Positions 45,313 to 56,846 of a stretch of 64,000 nucleotides of DNA are shown here, in pieces. The notes beneath the pieces are model-generated. The model saw nothing but the letters and a program-made list of their open reading frames with translations. It made no database searches and was not told the DNA's origin. Numbering within the stretch: the first letter of the stretch is position 1; the number at the start of each line of letters is the position of its first letter. The DNA comes from F1-120-MAGs118 sp013360535 (GTDB lineage: Bacteria > Planctomycetota > UBA1135 > GCA-002686595). Both the position numbers and the translations under genes were made by a program. The DNA lies in assembly GCA_026647215.1 (NCBI GenBank), contig JAPKHC010000007.1:108707-172706 (forward strand), in the 5' to 3' direction.

Positions 45313-46683
45313 ATGTTCGGACGCATCCTGGTCGCCAACCGGGGCGAGATCGCGCAACGCGTGATCCGCACCTGCCGCGAGCTCGGCATCGAGACCGTCG
45401 CCGTGTACTCGCAGGCCGATGCCGACGCGCTCTACCTGCGCCAGGCCGACGAGACGATCTGCATCGGTCCGGCTCCGAGCGCGAAGAGCTACCTCAACAT
45501 CCCGGCCATCATCAGCGCCGCGGAAGTGGCCGACGTGGACGCGATCCACCCCGGTTACGGCTTCCTCTCGGAGAACGAGCACTTCGCCGAGGTCTGCAAC
45601 TCCTGCAACATCACGTTCATCGGCCCCGACCCGGAGTCGATCGCGGCGGTCGGCAACAAGTCGCGGGCGCGCGAGATGGCGATCGAGGCCGGCGTGCCGG
45701 TCGTGCCGGGCTCGGACGGTCCGGTCGACGACGAGAAGACGGCGCTCGAGGTCGCGCAGAAGCTCGGCTATCCCGTGATGATCAAGGCCGCCTCGGGGGG
45801 CGGCGGGCGCGGCATGCGCATCGCGCGCAACGATCCGAGCCTCGTCTCCGGCTTCCACGCCGCGCGCGCGGAAGCGGAGGCGGCCTTCGGCGACAACACG
45901 GTGTACCTCGAGAAGTTCATCGAGAACCCGCGCCACATCGAGATCCAGCTGCTCGGCGACACGCACGGCAACGTGATCCACCTGTTCGAGCGCGACTGCT
46001 CGATCCAGCGCCGCCACCAGAAGCTGATCGAGGAATCGCCCTCGCCGCTGCTCACACCCGAGCTGCGCAAGAAGATGGGCGAGGCCGCGGTGCGCCTCGC
46101 GAAGCACGCGAAGTACTACAACGCCGGCACGTGCGAGTTCCTGCTCGACCGCAAGGGCAACTTCTACTTCATCGAGGTCAACGCGCGCATCCAGGTCGAG
46201 CACACCGTGACCGAGATGGTCACCGGCGTCGACCTGATCCGCGAGCAGATCCTCGTCGCGGCGGGGGAAAAACTGTCCTACCGGCAGGAGGACATCCAGC
46301 TCAACGGCCACTGCATCGAGTGCCGCATCAACGCCGAGGACCCCGACCGGGACTTCCAGCCCAGCCCCGGGCGCATCGACATGTACGTCCCGCCGGGGGG
46401 CCCGGGCATCCGCATCGACAGCCACGCCTACAGTGGCTACCGCATCCCGTCGAACTACGACTCGATGATCGGGAAGCTGCTCGCCCACCGCTCGAACCGC
46501 GACGCGGCGATCCGCACCATGCTGCGGGCGCTCGACGAGTTCGTGATCGCCGGCCCGCGCACGACGATCCCGCTGCTCTCGAAGGTGCTCGACCACGCGG
46601 AATTCCGCGGCAGCACGCACGACACCGGCTTCGTCGAGCGCTACCTTGGCGCGCACCCTCCGGGCGCCCGCACTGGCCCATGA
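45313..46683 (+). CDS. accC: Biotin carboxylase subunit of acetyl-CoA carboxylase
   Basis: This 456-residue protein has FGRILVANRGEIAQRVIRT, AIHPGYGFLSEN, the glycine-rich ATP-grasp loop IKAASGGGGRGMRIA, ERDCSIQRRHQKLIE and FIEVNARIQVEHTVTEM. These are the ATP-grasp and substrate residues of AccC, which carboxylates the biotin of AccB with ATP and bicarbonate. The usual Asn-Thr-Arg is Asn-Ala-Arg, a minor change. It overlaps the following lipoprotein gene as ATGA. Confidence 0.96.
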   Translation: MFGRILVANRGEIAQRVIRTCRELGIETVAVYSQADADALYLRQADETICIGPAPSAKSYLNIPAIISAAEVADVDAIHPGYGFLSENEHFAEVCNSCNITFIGPDPESIAAVGNKSRAREMAIEAGVPVVPGSDGPVDDEKTALEVAQKLGYPVMIKAASGGGGRGMRIARNDPSLVSGFHAARAEAEAAFGDNTVYLEKFIENPRHIEIQLLGDTHGNVIHLFERDCSIQRRHQKLIEESPSPLLTPELRKKMGEAAVRLAKHAKYYNAGTCEFLLDRKGNFYFIEVNARIQVEHTVTEMVTGVDLIREQILVAAGEKLSYRQEDIQLNGHCIECRINAEDPDRDFQPSPGRIDMYVPPGGPGIRIDSHAYSGYRIPSNYDSMIGKLLAHRSNRDAAIRTMLRALDEFVIAGPRTTIPLLSKVLDHAEFRGSTHDTGFVERYLGAHPPGARTGP

Positions 46684-47549
46684 ATCCGCTCCGCCCCGCC
46701 CTCGTGGCGCTGGCGCTCCTCCCGGTCCTCGCGAGCTGCGTCTCGCGCACGACCCAGCGCTGGCCCGGTCCGATGCGCGCGAGCGCCGACCCGCTGCCCG
46801 CGGGCGACACCGCCCTGCACCAGCCCGGCCCGGAAGAGGTCTCCGTGCAGAGGCACGCCGATCCCGTGCAGGTGCGCCCGGCCGGCGCGCTGCAGGGCTA
46901 CCCGCTGTCGTTCTTCGAGAAGCGCGCGCGCCTCAACGCCGGCGGCGCGGTGATCGTGTCGCCGGGCGGCCGCGCGGAAGTGCTGTGGTCGGACGGCAGC
47001 TCGATCGTGTTGTTCGGCGAGGCGGTCGGCTGGGTCGGCTCGCCCTCGCGCGGTGAACCGCTGTTCGAGCTGCAGGAGCTCGACCGGGCGCGCATCGACC
47101 TGCAGGTGGCCGAACAGGTGCGACTGCTCGGAGGAGCGATGCTCGCGGGCGACTCCGGCCCGTACCTGCTCGAGCACTTCGCCGACCAGACCATCAGCGT
47201 CCACAACCAGAGCAAGGGCTCCGCGCGCGTGACGTTCCGCGACGAGGTGATCGAGCTCGCGCCGGGCCAGATCGTGCGCCTGCCGCTGCTCTCCTCGGGC
47301 GGCGGCCCGCGCGAGGGCTCCGGCTCCGAATACGCGCGCTTCCAGGGTCCGGGCTTCCTGGTGCGCCTCGCCGGCGAGCCCGACTGCGTCGAGACGCCGC
47401 AGGGCGTGCGCGTGTCGGCCGCGGGCGCGCGCGAGGCCGAGGCGCTCGCCTTCGGCGTCCACGTCCGCCTGCAGCAGGGCGAGAGCGTCCACTTCAGCGA
47501 GCCGCGCCCCGCGCCGCCCGCACCGTCCACGATTCCTCCGGCGCAGTGA
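46680..47549 (+). CDS. Lipoprotein with FecR-like domain
   Basis: This 289-residue protein has a signal peptide with lipobox LASC at Cys20. The middle part (PLSFFEKRARLNAGGAVIV, RAEVLWSDGSSIVLFGEAVGW) follows the beta-strand pattern of FecR-like domains. The C-terminal third is less ordered and ends in a Pro-rich tail. FecR-like lipoproteins sense or bind ligands; here a structural role is equally possible. It overlaps accC as ATGA and sits just before the UDP-xylose synthase gene. Confidence 0.6.
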   Translation: MNPLRPALVALALLPVLASCVSRTTQRWPGPMRASADPLPAGDTALHQPGPEEVSVQRHADPVQVRPAGALQGYPLSFFEKRARLNAGGAVIVSPGGRAEVLWSDGSSIVLFGEAVGWVGSPSRGEPLFELQELDRARIDLQVAEQVRLLGGAMLAGDSGPYLLEHFADQTISVHNQSKGSARVTFRDEVIELAPGQIVRLPLLSSGGGPREGSGSEYARFQGPGFLVRLAGEPDCVETPQGVRVSAAGAREAEALAFGVHVRLQQGESVHFSEPRPAPPAPSTIPPAQ

Positions 47550-47572
47550 CGCGCCCTCTCCAGATTCCAACG

Positions 47573-48559
<987 letters not shown>

Positions 48560-48566
48560 TCCGCGC

Positions 48567-50406
<1,840 letters not shown>

Positions 50407-50408
<2 letters not shown>

Positions 50409-50412
50409 GAGG
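50407..50412 (+). promoter_or_regulatory. Strong Shine-Dalgarno site for the epimerase GTG start
   Basis: AGGAGG lies six bases before GTG 50419 and overlaps the glmS stop. This supports the GTG start, and translation is likely coupled to glmS. Confidence 0.65.
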
Positions 50413-50418
50413 CGCACA

Positions 50419-51378
50419 GTGGCACGTTATCTCGTGACCGGCGGCGCCGGCTTCATCGGCTCGCACACCACCGAGCGCCTGCTCGCGCGCGGCGACGAGG
50501 TCGTCGTGCTCGACAACTTCAACGACTTCTACGACCCCGCGATCAAGCGCGCGAACGCCGCGCTGCTCGGAGCCGCGCGTGTCGTCACCGGCGACATCCG
50601 CGATCGTGAGGGCGTGCAGAAGCTGTTTGCCGAGGGCCGCTTCGACGGCGTCGTGCACCTGGCGGCGATGGCGGGCGTGCGGCCTTCGCTGAAGGACCCG
50701 CTGCACTACGAGGACGTCAACATGCGCGGCACGATCACGCTGCTCGAGGAGGCGCGCCGGCGCCCCGGGCTGCGCTTCGTGTTCGCGAGCTCGTCGAGCG
50801 TGTACGGCGCGCGCGACAAGGTGCCGTTCTCGGAAGCCGACGACATTCCGCATCCCGTCTCGCCTTACGCCGCGACCAAGCGCGCGGGCGAGCTGATGTG
50901 CTACACGTACCACCACCTGTTCGGCGTGCCCGTCGCGGCGCTGCGCTTCTTCACGGTCTACGGCCCGCGCCAGCGCCCGGAGATGGCGATCGCGAAGTTC
51001 ACCAAGGCGCTGCTCGAGGGCGAGGCGATCCCGTTCTTCGGCGACGGCTCGACGCGGCGCGACTACACGTACATCGACGACATCGTCGACGGCGTCGTCG
51101 CGGCGCTCGACCGCTGCGAGGGCTACGAGATCTACAACCTCGGCGAGAGCGCGACCACGACGCTGACCGAGCTCGTGCAGGGCCTCGAGCGCGCGCTGGG
51201 CTGCAAGGCGAAGCTCGACCGCCAGCCCAACCAGCCCGGTGACGTGCCGCTCACGTGCGCCGACGTCTCCAAGGCGCGCACGAAGCTCGGCTACCGGCCG
51301 AAAACGCCGGTAGCGGACGGGCTCGCGCGCTACGTCGAGTGGTACCGTCGAACCGCGGGCGGCGTGACGGCGCGTTGA
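50419..51378 (+). CDS. UDP-glucuronate 4-epimerase-like NAD-dependent epimerase
   Basis: This 319-residue protein has YLVTGGAGFIGSHTTERL, LAAMAGVRPSLKDP, FASSSSVYG, YAATKRAGE and FFTVYGPRQRPEMAI, the set typical of UDP-glucuronate 4-epimerases and related GalE-like enzymes. These epimerise UDP-glucuronate to UDP-galacturonate. It stands between glmS and rmlA, supplying an acidic sugar for the polysaccharide. Alternative activity as a GlcNAc- or glucose-4-epimerase cannot be excluded. GTG is chosen because of the preceding AGGAGG. Confidence 0.85.
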   Translation: MARYLVTGGAGFIGSHTTERLLARGDEVVVLDNFNDFYDPAIKRANAALLGAARVVTGDIRDREGVQKLFAEGRFDGVVHLAAMAGVRPSLKDPLHYEDVNMRGTITLLEEARRRPGLRFVFASSSSVYGARDKVPFSEADDIPHPVSPYAATKRAGELMCYTYHHLFGVPVAALRFFTVYGPRQRPEMAIAKFTKALLEGEAIPFFGDGSTRRDYTYIDDIVDGVVAALDRCEGYEIYNLGESATTTLTELVQGLERALGCKAKLDRQPNQPGDVPLTCADVSKARTKLGYRPKTPVADGLARYVEWYRRTAGGVTAR

Positions 51379-51398
51379 ACGCGCTGGCTCCCAGCGAC

Positions 51399-51404
51399 TA
51401 CAGT
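51399..51404 (+). promoter_or_regulatory. Candidate -10 box upstream of rmlA
   Basis: TACAGT lies 43 bases before the rmlA ATG in a 69-base gap. It could allow separate expression of the rml genes. Confidence 0.28.
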
Positions 51405-51447
51405 TTCCCCGTCCTCCCCCAAGCGAAAGCGAAAGTCGAGCTGCACC

Positions 51448-52227
51448 ATGAAGGGCGTGATCCTCGCCGGCGGCCTTGGCACGCGGCTCTTCCCGCTGAC
51501 CAAGATCACCAACAAGCACCTGCTGCCGGTCTACGACCGGCCGATGATCTATTACCCGATCCAGGCGCTGGTGAACGCGGGCGTGCGCGACATCATGATC
51601 GTCACCGGCGGCCGCAAGTCGGGTGACTTCCTGTCGCTGCTCGGCAACGGCTCGGAGTTCGGGCTCAAGCACCTGAACTACACCTACCAGGAAGGTGAGG
51701 GCGGCATCGCGGAGGCGCTCGGCCTCGCGGAGCACTGGGCCGGCAAGGACAAGGTGTGCGTCGTGCTCGGCGACAACATCATCCAGTACAACATCAAGAA
51801 GGCCGTGCGCGACTTCGAGGCGCAGGGCAAGGGCGCCAAGATCCTGCTCAAGGAAGTGCACGATCCCGAGCGCTTCGGCGTGGCCGAGCTCGACGGCTCC
51901 AAGGTCGCGCGCATCGTCGAGAAGCCCAAGGCGCCGAAGTCGAACCTCGCGGTGATCGGCTTCTACCTGTACGACGCGCGCGTGTTCGAGGTGATCAAGA
52001 CGCTCAAGCCCTCGGAGCGCGGCGAGCTGGAGATCACGGACGTCAACAACTGGTACATCCAGGACGGCTCGATGACCTACGAGACGCTGCAGGGCTGGTG
52101 GACCGACGCCGGCACGTTCGAGTCGCTGCACCGCGCGAGCTGCCTCGTCGCGGAGGGTGGCGCGAACCTGATGAACGATCCGCTGCCGCTCCAAGAGCGC
52201 AAGGTTCCGGGAAAGTCGCCGCAGTGA
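51448..52227 (+). CDS. rmlA: Glucose-1-phosphate thymidylyltransferase, short form
   Basis: This 259-residue protein has KGVILAGGLGTRLFPLTK, NKHLLPVYDRPMIYYPIQ, VVLGDNIIQYN, EKPKAPKSNLAVIGFY and WWTDAGTFESL, the conserved nucleotidyltransferase and metal-site motifs. It joins dTTP with glucose-1-phosphate to form dTDP-glucose, the first step of dTDP-rhamnose synthesis. It lacks the C-terminal helices of the usual 290-residue RmlA and so is a short form, but all active-site motifs are present. The stop overlaps a hairpin. Confidence 0.9.
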   Translation: MKGVILAGGLGTRLFPLTKITNKHLLPVYDRPMIYYPIQALVNAGVRDIMIVTGGRKSGDFLSLLGNGSEFGLKHLNYTYQEGEGGIAEALGLAEHWAGKDKVCVVLGDNIIQYNIKKAVRDFEAQGKGAKILLKEVHDPERFGVAELDGSKVARIVEKPKAPKSNLAVIGFYLYDARVFEVIKTLKPSERGELEITDVNNWYIQDGSMTYETLQGWWTDAGTFESLHRASCLVAEGGANLMNDPLPLQERKVPGKSPQ

Positions 52228-52260
52228 ACGCCCGTGAAGCCGTCGATTCCACGGGCGTTC
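52226..52260 (+). terminator. Hairpin overlapping the rmlA stop codon
   Basis: GAACGCCCGTG at 52226-52236 and CACGGGCGTTC at 52250-52260 form a perfect 11-bp stem. The stem begins on the last two bases of the TGA. It may reduce read-through into rmlD or act as an attenuator; it lacks a T-run. Confidence 0.5.
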
Positions 52261-52306
52261 CCATGTTGATTGCGCCGCGCCGCGAGCGGCGCGGACGGTC
52301 GGGCCC

Positions 52307-53212
52307 GTGAGCGGCTCACGGGCTCCGGGCGTTCCGCGCGCTCGACGCGCGCTCGTCACGGGCGCGGCAGGCATGCTCGGGAGCGAGCTCCTGCTCCGCG
52401 TCCCGCCGGGCTGGGAGGCCGTCGGCACGGACCTCGCGCCGCAGGCCACGATCGCTGGGCTCGATCTCGCCGACGAAGCCGCGCTCGAGAAGGCGTGGCT
52501 CGCGCACGGACCGTTCGACGGCGTGCTGCACTGCGCGGCTTACACCGCGGTCGACAACGCCGAGCGCGAGCGGGAGCTCGCCGAGCGCGTCAACGTCGTC
52601 GCCACGCGCGCCCTCGCTTCGGCTTGCGCTCGCCACGGGGCGCGCATGGTCGCCGTGAGCACCGACTTCGTGTTCGATGGCCAGTCGACGCGACCCTACG
52701 TCGAGTCGGACGAGCCGCGGCCGCTGTCGGTGTACGGCGTGACGAAGCTCGCGGGCGAGCGCGCCCTGCTCGACACGCTGCCCCGCAACTCCGCGGTCGT
52801 GCGCACGCAGTGGCTCTACGGACCGCGGGGCAAGCACTTCCCGCGCACGATCGCGAGCCTCGCGCGCGAGCGCGGCGCGCTGAAGGTCGTCGACGACCAG
52901 ACCGGCGCGCCGACGACGACGCTCGAGCTCGCGCCGGCGCTGTGGGACGTGCTCGCGAGCGACGCCACCGGCATCTTCCACGCGGCCTGCGAGGGCTCGT
53001 GCACGTGGTTCGGCTTCACGCAGGCGATCCTCGCGGAACTGGGCCTCACGCACGTACGGCTCGAGCCCTGTTCGACCGACGCCTTCCCGCGCCCCGCGCG
53101 ACGCCCGGCCTACAGCGTGCTCGACAGCTCGCGCCTCGCGCTGCTGCGCGGCCGACGCCTCGCGCCGTGGCGCGACGCGCTGAAGGCGTACCTTGAGGTG
53201 GAGAGACCATGA
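52307..53212 (+). CDS. rmlD: dTDP-4-dehydrorhamnose reductase
   Basis: This 301-residue protein has ALVTGAAGMLGSELL, LHCAAYTAVDNAE, AVSTDFVFDG, YGVTKLAGERALL with the Tyr/Lys pair, RTQWLYGPRGK and VVDDQTGAPTT, the RmlD motif set. It reduces dTDP-4-keto-rhamnose to dTDP-L-rhamnose with NADPH. GTG 52307 gives the usual N-terminal distance to the Rossmann loop. It overlaps rmlB as ATGA. The upstream epimerase rmlC is missing from this cluster. Confidence 0.88.
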   Translation: MSGSRAPGVPRARRALVTGAAGMLGSELLLRVPPGWEAVGTDLAPQATIAGLDLADEAALEKAWLAHGPFDGVLHCAAYTAVDNAERERELAERVNVVATRALASACARHGARMVAVSTDFVFDGQSTRPYVESDEPRPLSVYGVTKLAGERALLDTLPRNSAVVRTQWLYGPRGKHFPRTIASLARERGALKVVDDQTGAPTTTLELAPALWDVLASDATGIFHAACEGSCTWFGFTQAILAELGLTHVRLEPCSTDAFPRPARRPAYSVLDSSRLALLRGRRLAPWRDALKAYLEVERP

Positions 53213-54234
53213 CCCGCACGCTGATCGTCACCGGAGGCGCCGGCTTCATCGGCTCCAACTTCCTGCTCACGCTCGCCAAGGAGCGCCCGGACTGGACGCT
53301 CGTCAACCTCGACGCGCTGACCTACGCGGGCAACCTCGAGAACCTGGTCGAGCTCGAGGGCAACCCGCGCTGCCACTTCGTGCACGGCGACATCTGCGAG
53401 CGCGCGGACGTCGAGCGCGCCTTCGAAGCGGCGGCGAAGGGCAGCGGTCCGGTCTCGATCGTGCACTTCGCGGCCGAGAGCCACGTCGACCGCTCGATCC
53501 AGTCGAGCCTGCCGTTCGTGCGCACCAACGTGCTCGGCACGCAGGTCCTGATCGACGCCGCGCGCGCCCACGGGGTCGAGCGCTTCGTCCACGTCTCGAC
53601 CGACGAGGTCTACGGGTCGCTCGGGGAGCGCGGGTACTTCACCGAGGAGACGCCGCTGGCCCCCAACTCGCCCTATTCCGCGAGCAAGGCGGGCAGCGAC
53701 TTGCTGGTTCGGGCCGCCGTGCATACATTCGGGTTCCCCGGGCTCATCACGAGGTGCTCGAACAACTACGGCCCGTACCAGTTCCCCGAGAAGCTCATCC
53801 CGCTGGTGATCTCGCTGGCGTCGGAAGGAAAGCCCATCCCGGTCTACGGCGACGGGCTGCACGTGCGCGACTGGCTGTACGTCGTCGACCACTGCGAGGC
53901 GATCCTGGCCGTGCTGGAGCGGGGGACGGTCGGCTCGACCTACAACATCGGCGGGCACAACGAGTACCCCAACCTCGAGATCGTGCGGCGCATCCTGTCG
54001 GCCTTCGGGCAGCCCGAAAGCCTGATCCAGTTCGTCAAGGATCGCCCGGGGCACGACCGGCGCTACGCCATCGACGCCTCGCGCATCGAGCGCGAGCTGG
54101 GCTGGAGGCCGCGCTGGCGCTTCGAGGACGCCCTGCCGCGGACCATCGCCTGGTACCGATCGCAGACCCAATGGTTGCAAAGGGTTAGGAACGGTGCCTA
54201 CCGTGAGTACCTGCGTCGCCAGTACGGTCCCTGA
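53209..54234 (+). CDS. rmlB: dTDP-glucose 4,6-dehydratase
   Basis: This 341-residue protein has LIVTGGAGFIGSNFLLT, HFAAESHVDRSIQSSLPF, VSTDEVYGSLGERG, YSASKAGSDLLVRA with the catalytic Tyr/Lys pair and RCSNNYGPYQFPEKLIP, typical of RmlB. It makes dTDP-4-keto-6-deoxyglucose. It ends with a YREYLRRQYG tail seen in many RmlB proteins. It overlaps rmlD and lies directly before the polysaccharide export gene. Confidence 0.94.
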   Translation: MTRTLIVTGGAGFIGSNFLLTLAKERPDWTLVNLDALTYAGNLENLVELEGNPRCHFVHGDICERADVERAFEAAAKGSGPVSIVHFAAESHVDRSIQSSLPFVRTNVLGTQVLIDAARAHGVERFVHVSTDEVYGSLGERGYFTEETPLAPNSPYSASKAGSDLLVRAAVHTFGFPGLITRCSNNYGPYQFPEKLIPLVISLASEGKPIPVYGDGLHVRDWLYVVDHCEAILAVLERGTVGSTYNIGGHNEYPNLEIVRRILSAFGQPESLIQFVKDRPGHDRRYAIDASRIERELGWRPRWRFEDALPRTIAWYRSQTQWLQRVRNGAYREYLRRQYGP

Positions 54235-54322
54235 GGCGGTCCTCCGCCGCAAGGTTCCGGCCCTCCCGCGTCGATGGAGGAGCGGCGCTCCCCTCGGCTT
54301 CGAAGCTCCCCGTCCCCGTTCC

Positions 54323-55069
54323 ATGACCCAGGCCAAGCATCTCTGGCTCCTCGCCCTCGTCGGCGCCCTGCTCGCGCTCGTCTCGGGCTGCAGCAGCACG
54401 TCCCCCGACAAGCGCCTGCTGCAGTACCTGAACGACAAGGGCTTCGGCAACCGCTACACGGGCAATGCCGAGGACCAGAACTACGTCACGATCGGCGACA
54501 CGATCACGATCACCGACGCGTTCAACCAGGAGATCAACGCCACCCTGACGGAGATCGGCGCCGTGCACGTCGCGGGCCAGACGCGGGCCGAGCTCGAGGC
54601 CTTCCTGACGCAGAAGTACTCGCCCTACTACGTGCAGACCAAGATCGACGTCCGCATCCAGACCGCGGGCAAGGTCTACTTCATCTTCGGCGAGGTGGCG
54701 GGGCAGGGGCGCAAGCAGTTCCCCGGCGACCTGACGGTGTTCGAGGCCGTGATGGACGCCAACCCCGACGCGCAGACGGCCAACCTCGCGCGCACGCGCG
54801 TGATCCGCGCCGACCCGCGTGACCCGCTGATCATCCCGGTCAATCTCGCGGCGATGATGCGCGGCGACTCGACCGACAACGTGCTCATCCAGGAGCGCGA
54901 CATCATCTACGTGCCGCCGACGATGATCGCCGAATTCGGCTACTTCCTCGCGGACCTGATGTTCCCGATCACCAACGTGCTGCGCCAGGTCGCGAGCTCG
55001 ATCTGGATCATCAATGGACGCGGCTTCGGCGGCGGTCGCGGCTTCAACAACCAGAACAACTTCCCCTGA
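54323..55069 (+). CDS. Wza-like polysaccharide export lipoprotein, short form
   Basis: This 248-residue protein has a signal peptide and a lipobox LVSGC at Cys22. The poly-export domain follows (YVTIGDTITITDAFNQEINA, VHVAGQTRAELEAFL, YYVQTKIDVRI). One SLBB-type domain comes next (KVYFIFGEVAGQGRKQFPG), and the C-terminus ends with a Gly/Phe/Asn-rich tail. It is shorter than E. coli Wza (about 379 residues), with one rather than several SLBB domains. It would form an outer-membrane export channel with the Wzz-like protein encoded 17 bases downstream. ATG 54323 was chosen because the lipobox lies at normal distance. Confidence 0.88.
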   Translation: MTQAKHLWLLALVGALLALVSGCSSTSPDKRLLQYLNDKGFGNRYTGNAEDQNYVTIGDTITITDAFNQEINATLTEIGAVHVAGQTRAELEAFLTQKYSPYYVQTKIDVRIQTAGKVYFIFGEVAGQGRKQFPGDLTVFEAVMDANPDAQTANLARTRVIRADPRDPLIIPVNLAAMMRGDSTDNVLIQERDIIYVPPTMIAEFGYFLADLMFPITNVLRQVASSIWIINGRGFGGGRGFNNQNNFP

Positions 55070-55085
55070 GCGCGCGCTAGGACCC

Positions 55086-56732
55086 ATGGCCGTCCAGGCA
55101 AACAATCCCAACCAGCTGCTCGAGTTCACGCAGGCGCTCCGGCGCCGGCTCGGGCAGGTCTTCGCGCCGGCGGCGGTGCTGACGGCGCTCGCCGTGCTGA
55201 TCGCGGGCCTGATGCCGCAGAAGTACAAGGCGACCACCAGCCTCGAGGTGCGCGACGTGCCGCTGCCCTTCAGCGGCACACGCATGGACTCGACCTCGAT
55301 CGTGCGCGACATCACCGCGACGACCTGGCAGATCCAGCAGTACGAGCGCGTGCGGCGCGTGGTCGAGAAGCTCGAGTGGCCCGAGTACACCGCGCTCTCG
55401 CCGCAGGAACAGAACGAGTTCGTGCGCAAGCAGATCCTCGCGCTCAAGGTGATGGGCGGAGGCGCGGCGGCCAAGGCCACCGGCGGCTCGACCCTGATCA
55501 CGGTCACCTACGAGACCGACGACCCGCAGCGTGCGGAGCAGTTCCTGAACCGCCTGCGCGACGCCTACACGCAGGAAGTGCTCGAGCGCTACCGCAACGA
55601 CGCACGGCGCAACCTCGACGTGCTGCGCAACACGATGACCGCCGCGCAGGAGGAGCTCAAGCGCCGCAACGAGGAGGCGGCGGCGTTCCAGCGCGACTAC
55701 GCGATCTCGTCGACCCAGCAAGCGCCGGGCGGCGGTCGCCAGCGCGACGAGGACCCGGTCTACACGCGCCTGCAGCAGGCGATCACGCGCCTCACCGACG
55801 TCGAGGCGCAGATCACGGCGGGCAACGCCGGACTCGTGGTGCTGCGCCAGCAGCTCGCCGACGAGCCGATGACGATCACCGGCGACGACATCGTCGACGG
55901 CGGCATCAGCTTCGACGACGAGCTCGCGCGCATCGAGACCGAGATCGCGGACCTGCGCGAGTCGCAGCGCCCGTACACCGAGAAGGCGACGGCCTGGAAG
56001 ATGGCCGAGCGCAAGATCGAGATCCTGCAGCAGAAGGCGGCCGAGCTCAGCCAGCGCGCCACCTCGCCCGAGTCGCGCTCGACCGTGCGGCCCAACCCGC
56101 GGCGGGAGCAGCTGGCGGCCGACATCGCCGCGCGCGAGCTGCTCGTCAAGCAGGCCGAGGCCCAGCGCGAGCAGTTCTCGAGCGAGGTCGCGTCGTTGCG
56201 CCGCCAGAACGCGGAGCGCGCGGAGATCTACAGCCAGCTCAAGGAGATCGAGGCGCGCGCCACGATCGCCGCCGACAACTTCCAGCGCGGCAGCGAGGCC
56301 TTCCAGTCGCAAAAGCGCTACGTCGACCAGCTCACCGAAGGCACGTCGAGCCCGTTCGAGATCACGGAACTCGCGCGCGCCCCGACGGCGCCGAGCTCGC
56401 CCTCGAGCGCGATCGTGATCGCCGCGGGCGCGGTGGTCGGCCTGGGCCTGGGCCTGTTGTGGGCGCTGGTGAGCGAGTTCGGGCGCAACGGCTTCCGCGG
56501 AGTCGCCGACTCGTCGCGGGCGCTGGCGGTGCCGGTGCTCGGCGTCGTCAACCGCATCCGCACGCGCCGCGAGCGCAACGCGGACTACGCGCGCCGGCTC
56601 GTCGCGGGCCTTGCGACGCTCGCCATCGTCGGCTCGATCCTGTGGGTCTCGTGGGCCTTCGAGAAGCGCCCGCAGCTCCTGGGCCCGAACCTCGTGCGCA
56701 CGATGACCGACCTGAAGGAAGCGCTGCGGTAG
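55086..56732 (+). CDS. Wzz/GumC-type chain-length regulator without kinase domain
   Basis: This 548-residue protein has an N-terminal membrane helix (residues 27-46) and a Wzz domain (LMPQKYKATTSLEVRDV). A long coiled-coil region rich in Glu, Arg and Gln runs from about 165 to 430. A second helix (AIVIAAGAVVGLGLGLLW) follows, then a cytoplasmic tail with a third hydrophobic segment. It lacks the Walker motifs of fused BY-kinases, so any kinase must lie elsewhere. It spans the periplasm to couple polymerisation with export through the neighbouring Wza-like protein. Confidence 0.88.
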   Translation: MAVQANNPNQLLEFTQALRRRLGQVFAPAAVLTALAVLIAGLMPQKYKATTSLEVRDVPLPFSGTRMDSTSIVRDITATTWQIQQYERVRRVVEKLEWPEYTALSPQEQNEFVRKQILALKVMGGGAAAKATGGSTLITVTYETDDPQRAEQFLNRLRDAYTQEVLERYRNDARRNLDVLRNTMTAAQEELKRRNEEAAAFQRDYAISSTQQAPGGGRQRDEDPVYTRLQQAITRLTDVEAQITAGNAGLVVLRQQLADEPMTITGDDIVDGGISFDDELARIETEIADLRESQRPYTEKATAWKMAERKIEILQQKAAELSQRATSPESRSTVRPNPRREQLAADIAARELLVKQAEAQREQFSSEVASLRRQNAERAEIYSQLKEIEARATIAADNFQRGSEAFQSQKRYVDQLTEGTSSPFEITELARAPTAPSSPSSAIVIAAGAVVGLGLGLLWALVSEFGRNGFRGVADSSRALAVPVLGVVNRIRTRRERNADYARRLVAGLATLAIVGSILWVSWAFEKRPQLLGPNLVRTMTDLKEALR

Positions 56733-56846
56733 AAGCGCCATGCCCGCGAGCCGACGAGCTCCGAGCCTGCCGGTCGAGCCGTCGCCCTGCGGCGCCGGTG
56801 CGCGGCGCTCCATGCTCGCGAGGTCCAGCGAAGGAGCGACGGCGCC

